A stretch of 64,000 nucleotides of DNA from Bimastos eiseni (lineage: Eukaryota > Annelida > Clitellata > Crassiclitellata > Lumbricidae), in NCBI GenBank assembly GCA_959347315.1, contig OY365807.1, forward strand, positions 31,540,786-31,604,785, in the 5' to 3' direction. The notes under the pieces are model-generated. The model ran no database searches, was not told the DNA's origin, and saw only the letters and a list, made by a program, of their open reading frames with translations. Both the position numbers and the translations under genes were made by a program. Shown here piece by piece: positions 1-13,052 of the stretch (position 1 is the stretch's first letter; each line of letters begins with the position of its first letter).

Positions 1-2559
1 CAAAAACTTATTTCCAAAAAAAGGATACTGTTTGATTTAAGATCACGATGAATTATGTTCTTTGCGTGTAAGTAACTACAAATAAACAAAGTACAAACAA
101 CAGTGTTAGCCAAAAGATTAGTAACTTAAAAGAGCTACGTCTACGAAATGTTGGACTTCATTTCTAAGCGTACACGTGGTTTCCCGCAGAATGCTTCTGG
201 CCGTCTAATTAATATTTCACCAGGAGCACCAAGGTTTCAGAGACGAGTTTTCTACTAGTAGTCAAAGCAATAACCTTTCACTATCATTTCAGAGATTTGA
301 ATCTCTGGCCTGTGGGGCTAAAATTCTGAAAACTAACCAGCTATACTTCCCTTCACTAATTATGACACAGAGATATCCCAATCAGAACAGCTTTTCTTCA
401 CAAATTGGATCATGACACTTTCAACTCCTAAAAGTGATTATAGTAAATATAATCACTATGTCAAATAGCTGAACATAATTAAAATTCATCCACACTTTTG
501 TTCTCAAAAGCAAACTAATGGTCGTGTATGATGTATGTATTATGACACTTTAACAATGAGCTGTACTGGTTTCCCAGTCACTTTTAGTATGCTCTCATTG
601 TCAATGTGTTAACCTGAGGGGCCAAAGAGTACTGGGTATCACTGTGCCTGAAGAACAGTACAAAGCAAAATCGATTCCTGCAGCCCCCACAAGGTTGACA
701 AGGTCTCACTAAGCGGCAGCATTGGTTAAATCAGATGTATATCATGACGGGCGTCTGCCTTTGTGGCTGCCAATAGCTAAATTCAACTCCTGTAATAACT
801 TATCATCATCCATCCGTTCATACTATATCGTGTAATCATACTGCAGTTTATCAGATTTAAATCAAACAAAGATACTATTATTATGTAGCACTACCAGATT
901 GAAACTCCTTGGCATTGCAGCAAACAGTTTAGGCCTTTTGAAAGCTAATATTAATAGCTTTCAGTGGTTGAGGCAGGTATTCAAACATATATTACATAAT
1001 TCTAAGCTGATCAATTTTGGGCTGGAGTGTAAACCACAACAACAAGGCATCCATCCTCATGACTCAATGAAAAATTATGGATATTAACTCACGATCGAAA
1101 GATCCATGTATCTAAAACTGGTCAATGGCAAAAGAATGACTTCAGAAGACATAGCCTTACTCAATGCCCTGAGCAGTTTGTCGAGCAATGTCTATGATCA
1201 GCGACATTTCAAATTTGACTTCACTGACGTGGAGATGTTTGTAGAGGCTTGAGCCTTCACACCATTGCGTTATGATAGCGAGGTATGGAGCCGACGTACA
1301 ACCCATGAAAAGCAGAACGTTCGCATGTCGCGTTCTCCTACAGAAATAAAAGTCCGTTTAACATGGATAAAAATAGGCATCAATCACACACTTCTATACA
1401 AGATACTTTGGGAATCACCTGAGAAGTATTGCCCACAGCAAGAACACACCACAACAATCGAAACAGATGCCATTTTACTTTCCAACGTTGCACTGCTAGT
1501 TCTTAGTTATGACATTTTATGACAGCCCAAAGGATGTATGGCAGAGTGTGTCTGTGTGCCAGATGACTGTGACTAGAAGCCAGACGCTTGGCATCATAAA
1601 TACCAAACGTACAGCACTAACTTTGCCCAGAGTGTACCGATATATGCATATGACAAACATGTGGCACAACCGTAACCTGAAATGCACATAAATATTACAT
1701 TTATAGCAAGTTTTATTCAAGACCACATGATTATAGCATATACTGGTGTGCATCTATATCTGCTGTTACAAGACATATAACAGACACAACTAAATAAGTC
1801 GATTTACTGTATATTAAATGCAATATGTCTGCATGTCCTTTTGGATCCTGACCTGGAACCGATTTTGACCTTGCCTGCCAATCGATTTTGCTTTGACTAA
1901 ACACCCGAGAATAAGCTGCTTTCCAAGACATCACTTTTCGGGGCACTGCAGAGGTCATGGGATTAAAATTTGACAAGAAAAGTGTTGCCACTGCTTAAGT
2001 CACCAATTGGGCTACTTACCTGAAGACAAAAAGGTTGAAATTCTGTTGAGCTTTACTTGCATGTCAATTGAGAGCAAGTATAATCGTTCTTGGTAATACC
2101 TGGTTATTGCAGATGATGGATAATTTGCCCAATTACTCTGAATTTACCTTGTCTTTGACAGTTTATCTGCTGATGTTCAAAAGGTTTTACAGATTACAAA
2201 CGTTCGATTTTTTACCTGATGGTACAATAAAAATAAAAGTTTGAAAACAGCTACCCTAGTAATTCTACTCATCATCCGCCTGATGCAGAAAACCATTTTC
2301 CATGGTCGTTCACACATTCTGCTTTTTATAAGCATACTATGTATTATAAGACCTCTGAACAACATGAAATAACATGAAATAGATGTATCTAACCAATTCA
2401 CAAACACTGATATCGACGATGCTTTGGTATAATTAACTAACATAACCCTCATTCAATGGACAAAATTAAAACTCTGGGAAAAAGGGTCGAGAAACGCTCT
2501 TGTGCTCCATAACACCTCTGGCCAATCATAAAGCGGGAAATGTAAGTAAGTATACTAAC
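1..2559. other. Raf intron 10 or 3' flank; no exon found
   Basis: AT-rich DNA downstream of Raf exon 10. I looked on the minus strand for the next kinase exons (TRHxNI, HRDLKSNN, DFG) and saw none, so this intron is longer than 2.5 kb. The only structured part is the dispersed-repeat tail at about 795-895. Confidence 0.6.
795..895 (+). repeat. Dispersed repeat shared with 51895-51995
   Basis: GTAATAACTTATCATCATCC and the following AATCATACTGCAGTTTATCAG recur with small changes near 51900-51960. There the sequence follows a LINE reverse-transcriptase tail, so this is probably the 3' end of a second copy of the same LINE. Confidence 0.5.
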
Positions 2560-2756
2560 TTAAGAACAGCAACTTCATTTTTGAAGGCTTCCAGCTGAGC
2601 AGGTGTTGGTTCTTTGACGTTCAGACGCTTTATCGCAACTGGGCCATGCCACTGACCTCGATACACTGTCCCAAAGGAACCTGACCCAATTCGAGGCCCA
2701 ACATAGATTTCCTCCAATGGAATCTCCCATTCCTCATTTGAATCTCGGCGAGATCT
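2560..2756 (-). CDS. Raf: Raf exon 10, N-region and kinase N-lobe
   Basis: 65 codons plus two bases, acceptor TTTTGCAG, donor CTTAA|GTTAGT. Contains [11 protein letters not shown] (acidic N-region), [20 protein letters not shown] (glycine loop), the ATP-anchoring lysine in VAIKRLNV and the start of helix C (FKNEVAVL). The intron position after EVAVL matches the human NEVGVLR/KTRH boundary. The activation loop and HRD motif are not in this window. Confidence 0.97.
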
Positions 2757-5700
2757 CTGCAAAAGAAAGAATCCATTTAAAAATACCTAACAAACAAATT
2801 ACTTAAGAGTTTTTCACACATTCTCACTTTCAATGAGTGTGTAACTAAAACGCTTAAAACATCCTGCAGTAATAAGTTCAGAAATCAGAAACCATCCTGA
2901 TATTCAACTGTAGGCTTGTAAACTTTACAGCACATGACAGAACTCATCGGTGATAACTATCCAACCTAGTTTAGAAGGATACATTATAAATTAATACCTA
3001 CTTTTTTTCCATTTTAAGCACTGTTTGTCCCAAAAGGGACGATTTCAAGGGCATTTTTGGAGAACACTTACTGCCATCATATTTGCACAGCATCAAAATT
3101 AACTTGGAACTGACCAAATAAATACATACCCACATGTATTGCATGATATACACAAACTGAACAAACACAGATCTTGGGCCCTCTTTGGACCCACTTGTTC
3201 TACCATTCTGACTTGTCTGCAATTTATCTCAGTATATGCCATTAAACAGCTGCTACAGAAGTTACCAATCATGTCATGTGCTCACAAATTCTGAATCCAA
3301 ATCACCGCCAACCCTAGTTGGGTGTCGCATCTTGACTTGATTTGTTGGGGATGTGTTGCTACTCTGGACGCCTTCCATCTTGCTGGATCCGGCAAAGGTA
3401 ATGGTACCATCTTCAACCATTGGAATACCTGGAACTGGAGCTAAGTGGCGGTCCTCTCGACATAGCTCCTACAAAAGCCAGAAATGGTCTGTTCAACGGC
3501 AGCTGAGAGCATCTGTGACACTCAACGAACAACACAGGAGAGTTTAGACTGAATTCTCATTTCATCTGAATACAAGTACAAGGCATTTGTAGCTTGATGA
3601 TGGTCAGCATTGTCAAGGTGTTACATGACAATGGTATGAATTATTAAAAATACAGCTGCATATGTAAGCATCATAGATGGAATAACAGATAAAAGACTTG
3701 TGGTTATGCTTACCTGAAGCACAGTGCCATCAAGGTTGGCCAAACGATTCACATTTGGCACAGACGTGGATCGTTGTTCGGCATACGCTCGGCGATTTGG
3801 TGTCTGTGTTGCTGACGACGGAGGAGCAGGCTGAGCACCATACTCAAACCCTCGAGACAACAAACTAAAGACAACAACATATTCATGTCACCAAAACACC
3901 ACATAACACCAAAATGACACTTTGAACGATCACTTCCAACTAATGAAGACATCAAGACTCAGACAAGGAGACATTACAGCACAAAACACTCAGGCTTTGG
4001 AAATGTCTGTCTTAACTAGTGGCACAGCATGCTTACTTTTTCAACTAAGGTCAGGCCTTTGCTCAAGACAGACATTTCAGTCACTGAAACTTATACAAAA
4101 CACCACATAACTCCAAAATGACACTTGATCACCATATAACACCAAAATGACATTCAGTCACCATATAACACCAAAATGACATTCAGTCACCATATAACAC
4201 CAAAATGACATTCAGTCACCATATAACACCAAAATGATATTCAGTCACCATATAACACCAAAACGATTTAGACACTTAAGCACTAAAGTTTGATCAGTGT
4301 CACTGAACAAGACAGATTAGACTCTTAACCATGGAAGCAGATCACTGCAGATCATTCAGTCAGTGAATTGGATCTGATTAAATTTGATCAAACGCGACCT
4401 ACTGCTTTGTGTGTTCCCGTTTGAGCTGGAGCTGATCATCATCAACGGACCCACAGAGGAGGCCATCGTCCTGCTGAGGGCAGCGGGGGTCGGCACGTTC
4501 AGCACAGCGAGGGTGATATCGGGCGGTGCACGTCTGGCACTTGAGACCCTGAAAGACAAGCTTCCGACAGACGTCACAGAATGCCAGCGTGAAGAATGTC
4601 TTGCGGATCTGTAAATAAGAAACTCCAAATGCATTCAGTGTAATGTTTAGAACAATTACATACAAAGCAACATTCATCACACCAACAGTATTACTACTAT
4701 TATCGTTATTAGTTGCTCAGTAGTAGTAGCAGCAGAAGCAGTAGATAAATTTAAACATGCACTACATCACACGTGAACCTGAGGCATGGGGTCAAATGAA
4801 AAAAGACACTGATTCAATCAGATACAGGCAAATATCCTCTGATTTAGCCATTTGACAAGAATTGCAATCTTAATAAAAGCTTGGCGCAGAACATACATGT
4901 ATGTAACAATTTTAAGCATCAATATTCTTCTACAAGTTCTAATTAAAATCCTACAAATGCATTAAATTACTATGTACTCGTCATCTCCTAAAGTTCCCAT
5001 CATAGCAATGGCCCCCAAAGTAACCCCATTTAGCTCCCTCTAATAAACATCATAAAGCATTTCTCAAGTACATGATCATCATCCAAACCAGTTCAAACAA
5101 TCACCTTAAGCTGAAAAAGCATCGCAAAACATGAGATCTTGAAATCGTCAAAGATGTCAATACAAATTCATTCTGATTCTTCCCACTTACAAAATTGTGT
5201 GGGATGCTGGTGGTCGGTGGAAATGCAATGCTTTCTTTCTGCTCAATGACAAGCGCTTGTCCTGCCAAAAGTGCTATATCAGTATCCCAGGTGACCATTG
5301 TATTGCTAACAGACACAATAACAAAAAGACAGAAAGACATATACACTAATTGCACATCTCAGATTACAATTGTAATGTAACAACAATAAAAGCAACAAAT
5401 GGTTTTGTTAGTCATCTTGATATATATCTTGGCAACCAATCGGCCATGATGAACATATTTCCTCACAGGTTCAAATATACTTTAGATAATGAAAATCACC
5501 ATAAAGAACAACTTTATAACTGTGAAATTTTAATTTACCATAATGAAATACAATAAAAGTTTAGCCTTTAACTATGAGACATAGAAAGCAGACAGATTTA
5601 AACAGAGATTGTTTGCTACTTCCGTTATGCACTAATAAGACATGTAGCCATAAGCCTTCTCCATCTCATAGATCACTTTCAGAACCATAACCTTTATTGT

Positions 5701-8700
5701 TTCTATAAACCATCACTATTTTCATTTTCTGAACAGAGCTAGCGAAACTCTCAGTGAGAAACGCCAGCACCAAAACTTCCCCAATGATGAGGTAAATAAT
5801 TAACAATTGATTCTGCAAGAGCTTTGCTTCAAGATTCAAAAACAGCTGTGGGTTGCTATCCCAAGCCACAGCCTGTTAGCTTGTCACGCTCATTATAAAT
5901 GGCCCAGTATCATGGCCTGGGTACCAGACCCTGGATGGTAGTGATAGACAGACACCATTCAGAGCATACAAGGCCAACCGTAAGCGTTTACCACTTCTCG
6001 AACCTACAAATTTGATGCTGACAAGTAATAATGACAATTTTCAAATTAGGCACCTTTAAATAGAAACTGCATCAAACAGAACTTAAAATATAATTCTTTG
6101 TTGATGGTGAATAACAATTTCAATTTAAGGATTTATTTTGCATACAGTATTACTACTTTACTTGGCTGAGCAATGTCATTTTTGGTGTTGGACATCTGCA
6201 GCTTTGATCCGACAAATCAATAAACTTGCTTTTAGGTACAACCAGTTCCTTATATTTACATTGATCAAAACTAAACCGTATCTGCTATAAATATAAAGCA
6301 TTCAAACAAAACTCAAAAACAGCCACGTCAACTTAACACATGTAAACTCTTGGTTTCTATTACCTTGGTTGCCGATATACGATGCATTTATCAGCGCTCA
6401 ACTCACGCAACCGCATTCCTTTAGCGAGCGCGTCCTTGAGTGTAACACCAGGTCGCACTTGTATCTGAGCACAGGATAAAAAGAAACGAATCTGAAGGTA
6501 GTCAGAAATACTAAATAGGCCAATAGATCACAATGCACTGGTGGTGTCTTAATGCTGGGAATGAGTGACCATTGACCATGCATTGGGCAGCAGATCATCT
6601 AAGCTAATTCAGCATTACATTCCCATGGTAAATGAGTAGGCCTGCCAACACAAGTCTGGATGGTAAAACCATCTTCTTTCTGGATTGCAATGTATGCACT
6701 TGCAATTCAACCAAATGCCTAAAATCTACAAAGCTAATATTGCATAATGATAACAGATTCTCATGGTTTGTCTTATTTGACTTTACACTTTTGATGCAGG
6801 CCATGGCAGCATTTGTAGGTTCAAAAGCATGCTACTGATTGGTTAAAAGGTAAATAATCAAACACACAACTCACATATGAACCCTAATAAACAGTGCACA
6901 AATTACTGAAATATAAGTAAAAATAGATAAAATCTGTGAATGGAATATATAGTTTTCTTTGGTCCCTTTCAGATCTGTAACTCACAAAAAGGGAAACTAT
7001 GAAAAAACCCAGAAACAGAAGCACTGCATTAAAAAGACATCAGAATTCAATCACAATGTTTCACATGATCTCAAAAGTACTACATTCATGTTGAGATATG
7101 GACAGACAAAAGTCTGCAAAAACTCACAGAAGAAATCTGCTTATTTGGCAAGTAACACTTGACGGTGTTTCTCATTGGACTTTTTGAGTTGAGACCGCTG
7201 TTTGGAACATTAGGAAAAGAGGTCGTAGAGAAATCGTCCGGTTCATCACTTTGAGACACGATCAGGTCATCATCGTCCATGAGACACTCCTGCAATTCCT
7301 GCTGCTTCAACTGCAGCTCATGAATCTTGTTAGTAAGACCCTCATATTCCTGCAATGAAGCACAGTGCAACAAATGGCAATGCTAAAATAATAAAAGCAA
7401 TATGCATCATGAATCACTATGAACATGGATATTATATCTTGCTTATTCATTTATTCACAGTTGAATCAGATCACAGAATTCTATGCAAGGAGGTCGCACA
7501 TCATAGTTGTCAGAGAGTAGCCGATATTCTTCTTTTGCCTCAGCAGCCAGGGATTCCATCCTCAAAAAAGTGTCAAACGAAATTAACAGTTAGTTGCTCA
7601 GGCATCTAAACAGAGCAACTAACCACAGTTGTGTTATGATTATGTTTAGTTCAAATATCCTCTGAACTTAGAACCATGTCCAAACTGAGAAAAATACATG
7701 AGAAAAAATCGAAAACTGACATGACAACAGTCCTAAACAGTTGCAACTGAACTGGATCTTGAGCTGTGGGATTCAAAGTTGAATGCCATTCTACAATGTG
7801 TTTAATCAGATGGGACTTTCTGATCTCACTGGGTCGGCATTTAGTAGACCTCCAAGGTAATACTAACGGATATCTGCACCTTTACTGTGTGGCACGGTGC
7901 CTGATCGGTTAGAGCGGTTGGCCCGTAACACTCTGTGTGCCCTGAGCGAGCAGGTTCGACCCTCGTCCGAGGTGTCAGTCACTGTGTAGGGACCTTAAGC
8001 AAGTCCTTCGCGCACAAAGGCTCTGCAGCACAACTGCAATTGTGCCATTGAGGGATGTGCACTTCTGAGCGAAAGATGTTGGAAGAAGGGCGATATCAAA
8101 TTTCAAGAATTTTAATACTACCATCACAAAGCCAAAAAAGTCCTAATAAAATTATCATCCAAAGTCATTACTACTTCAGTGCATTTAGTCTGAAATGCAC
8201 AGGTCTTCTTCAGTCAACGTGCTGCAATCAAGCTGTAACAGCAATCGATTTTCAGGTTCAGTTGGCAAAAGACATGGGATCAGAATGATATCCAACATTA
8301 ATGGCCAAGTGCACAAAGTGGGAGACGGAATTCCACAGATAATGTCACAAGTGGTCTGCACCTGTGGTGCATGCAGCAAATTTTACAATGTCGTAAGTTA
8401 TATGTCTGTATTTTATGACAAGCCTGCAATAACTAAAAACAATTTTGCCCATATGCATCACCGACAAATGATCGGACTCGATAATATGATAAGATGTCAA
8501 GGTCGATGATGTCATAGTAAACTGAGCTGAAAACTTTAATACAGGACTCATTATCTGACCTTGAGGTACATTGACGGAGGGTGCTTTCGATTCCCAAACT
8601 CAGCATTCAATGCCTCCAGCTGCTCCTTTGTCAACTGAATCACATTCTGAATATTCCTAATCTGTAACAAAGACAAAAAAGGTAATGTATGGTAACTACA

Positions 8701-11700
8701 AGAACAACTAATATTACAGCAGTACACCACAGTAATGGAAGAATGGCTTACCTGCAAATGCTACCAATTTATCATTGTTATTATGTTTTTTCTAGCAGCA
8801 TGATCACTGATCAATGGCAAGTCGGTGCTACGATCCGAGTTTATCTACATCCTAAACAATTCCTATGGTGATACATTTATCTGATAATAGTTTAACTACA
8901 CTGTCTAATAATAATAATAATTATTATTATTATTTTATTTCAAAATGACAAACTGCAGTATCATTACAAACATAGTATGAACAAATGATGACAAGTTATC
9001 ACAGGAATCGAATGTAACAGTCGGCAGCCATGCAAGGGAACCATTACATTTAGGGACCGACTGAGTAGACAATTTCCACCATGTACTGAATTTGCGAGTA
9101 TTTGAATGTACTATTTGCCGGATATGGGTACGAACCGAGTAGTAGCGGGTCGTTACTATACAGCAGCCACTTTGGCAAGTACAATTGCCTCGTCAATCGT
9201 CGTCATGTATGGCAAAGCTCAAAATTATGAATTTTCTTACAATGAGATCGAACCAAATAATGTTATACCTGTAATAAATTAATAGTAACAATATAAATAA
9301 ATTTTTGGCTTTCATTTGTATGAGGGAATTGGAAATCAAAATAACGATAAATGACTAATTAAATCATTGCTTCGTCCTATCCAAGTGATCCCTGTCGCAC
9401 GGTTTCTGGCGTAGCCCTGCAGGGCTCTCTGTTCTTTGCATATCAGGAGCCCTTGACCCTAAGGCTCGATCCTTCACTCAAAACAGCTCCGAGCGTCCTC
9501 GGTTGTACGTCCATCCACTAGGAATGGACTCGCACTTGCTCTACACTTACTGTCTACAATAACTGACTGCCTTCTATATTATGCTCATATATTTTCTCTT
9601 CATCCACAGCTGGGCTGGGAGTGTCTCTCAGTAGCTTTCCGGAAGGAGCACTATATAAATTTAAGGAATTAATTAATTAATTTTTAACAAATTTTATGGG
9701 ATCGTTCACTAGTCCAAACATGTCCAATTGACTCATTTTTCATGACTATGCCTATTTCTAATGCTGTCATCAGCCCACAAACATAGACATTAGACAAGTG
9801 TGTGGCCATAAAAAATCCATTTCAGTTCAATTAGTCCTTGCCATAATGCAGTACTTGAAATGAATTCTAAATCCCAGAGCTGCTCTACATTTACTGTTTA
9901 CAATATCATTACTGGGACACTGCTCTCAAAGTGTTGCCATTTGCATTATGCATTTACCTACATAGATATACATATAAAATCCCCCAAACACCAGTAGCTG
10001 CAAATGGTTACATGACTTTGATCTAACCACATAAGTACTGCCTGGTACAAGTGCCCTGGCCCATGCCTCTGTCTGTCTGTATCTCTCTCAGTCTTATGCC
10101 ACAGCGCATTTCAGTCATGTGCGTAGATCACGAGATTATACATAGGGGGATTTCTGCAATTATTTAAAACGTACTGGATGTAGTTGAAACTAGCAGTGTC
10201 AAAAGCTTTTGCAAAATACGGCCCAGGTACACGAGTCCTTCTGAGTCGACATCCAATTGTCCATAATTCCATCATAAAAAATTGCTTTGAAATAAACTCA
10301 GAAACAGACATATTCTAGGGAGTGCGTCACAGCCGACCTATCACTCACTGGTCATTAATTGTTACTAAAGGTATCCAAGTTAATAGATGTACATGGACCC
10401 ACTCTGAGCAGGTATCAACTAGTCATAAATCTGCAACTGCTAGGCATGCTACTATGCACTGCATGTACTGTAATCAGGATCACTCATTAGTGATTAATTG
10501 CTAATAAAGGTGTCATAATCTGACCTGATTAAATAATTATTTATGAACTGAAGATCAGGACAAAGCACTGAACCACCGCACAAAATAATATTTTAATGTC
10601 GTAAATATGATGTGTAAATTTTGGGTGGAGATATTTATTAGCAAAAATGGCAATCAAGTGCATAATTCTAACCTACACCTCAGAGCCCTAGACTTCTTTG
10701 ATTTAGGCAGAGCTATTTCAAACAGATGAACTAACCATAGTTTCAAGCACATTATACCACGTTTTCGGTTTTGACTGTTTGATACCCAAAGATGTAAACA
10801 AAGAATCAGTATCACTAAGATAAATTAGAACTGCACCCCACCCAACAAGCAATGTTCCCTCTAATATTTTTGGTGATAGTGTGTACAAGAAATTTTTTTG
10901 CAACATTTTATAAATTGTTGACATGTTTGTGCACACATGCGATGATAGTCAAATTAAAACCATATTCAAAAGTCTATGGTGATAAGTTCTTATAACTTAC
11001 GCAAAATACCATGTGTAAAGATAAATAAGGGCACATATCAGCAAAGGAACAAAAGTTTCTGTACTACGGTAGGCCGCAGCAGGATAGGAGACTCGATTTA
11101 CGTAAAAAGAAATCGTGGCTCGTTATTTTTGCAAAAAAAATTTTTCAGCATGCACATATGCACAGCCTAGAGCAGAGGTTCTTAACAGGTGTGTTGCGAC
11201 ATATTAGTGTGTTGCAAAACGACCAGCAGTGTGCCGTGTAAACATGGTGTTGTTGGTGACAATTGGTGCAAGGCTATGAGAATTCTTAGCGCTTCATTTA
11301 GGCTACCTATTTTATTTTTACAATCTGGAGCGATCATGATGATTGCCGTATACAATTAGCAAGGAACAGCATACAGTATACATGCTAGTGACCGTGCCAA
11401 TGAAAATTGAAATGGATATATTTTTCATTAGGAAATGAAATTTTTAGACAAAAAACTGATTATGCAGAATCAGATACAGATTATACAGATTTTGGTAGCA
11501 ACGAGAAAGCGATGAATATGAAACTGATGCTGCTGTCACTGCCAGTTAGGTCTAAACCAACCAAGAAAAAGCCGAAATGTATTCTGCGCAAGTAGCTTAC
11601 TTATTGCACTTGCAAAACCTGTGAATCCACGCACATTAATATGATTCCAACAAATCCATGAACAAGAAATCCATTAACTGTTATGCCTAAACTAAGTTAA

Positions 11701-12995
11701 CTTAGGGCCCAACACGGCAGAAACCACTTGGAATCGTAGAACTAAATCAATTGAATTTAGAATTTTAAAATCATCACAAATTATAAAGCATTCAATATAA
11801 AATTGTGAAAAAATTTATTTTTTAAAAATAAGCTAGTCCAACTGAAATTTTATTTTGGCGATATTCACATTATGACAATTGCATGATGTGCTACCAAATT
11901 TAGTTGCAACTATAGGTGTGTCGTGCACCAAAAAGTTCAGACCTCTGGCTTAGAGGGAACATTGCCCACAAGCAAAAGTGGTTGCTACCCAGACAGGTGC
12001 TATTGGTCTGTGGCGAATTCAGTCTGAGCTCTGATGCTGTAAGGACAGAGGAAAGAACAGTTGTGTACCAGTACAAAAATATAGTGAGTGCCTAGAAACA
12101 TCAAGTTGTTAAAAATGAAATTTAACAAATGGCTCGATATTGGAGATTATATTCACGGCCCAGTAACCGCCTACAAACAGGTACCCAGCCCTCATGGAGT
12201 CTGCTCACAGCTCTATTAGCAACCTGTCTTGTTAGTTCTCCAAGAGCATTAAGCATCATCCTGCGTGCCTGGAAGCGTGTCCAGTGACTCGATTAGTTAT
12301 CTAAGCGCTGTTCACATAATGAGCCAATTTTACTCTTGATTTCATGATTTCAACATCATTGAGGTTTGTGCACGAAGTGCTTCTGTTAGTTGCTTAAAAA
12401 ATGCTATATTGTAGAGTGCCTATATATATATAATACTATATAGAAACATACTTACAATCACTGTGCTAAACAATAAAACAAACTATCATCATTACATTAC
12501 TTCAGATTAAACTTCTACAACTCATCACATTTATTAATTGAAAGTATGCCTGATGAATGAAATCAGTCAATCAACAAAAGTGGATGAGAAATCTTTTGGA
12601 AAGTTATGGCACAGGAAAGGCAGAATCTGCCGATGAACAGCTGAAACACAGAACTTGTATTGTCACATGAAGACGTTTTCATATTCTCTTCTGTCATAAA
12701 TTCCTAATGAGGCTTTCCAGGAATTTCCAATGTAATTTCTATATCATAAGATACACAACCCTTTATAATCCATCCAAATGAAACTAAACTCCAACAACTG
12801 AATTCTAAACCGGAAACAACAGAAAAGAGGACAACATTGGTTAGTGATTACGTATACCACATGGTCCTGTAACCTGCACCAATTTAAGTCCAACTGTTCC
12901 TATAATGTACAATAACTAGGACATAAGACACACACATATATATATATATATATTCTTATTACATATAATGTACAATAACTAGGATATAAGACACG

Positions 12996-13052
<57 letters not shown>

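Noticed and set aside
1..2559. Search for the remaining Raf kinase exons
   Set aside because: No minus-strand segment encoding the helix C end, HRDLK, DFG or APE motifs was found; they must lie outside the window.
7887..8115. Functional tRNA gene suggested by A- and B-box motifs
   Set aside because: No complete cloverleaf, about 140 extra bases of body, and other copies in the window: it is a SINE.
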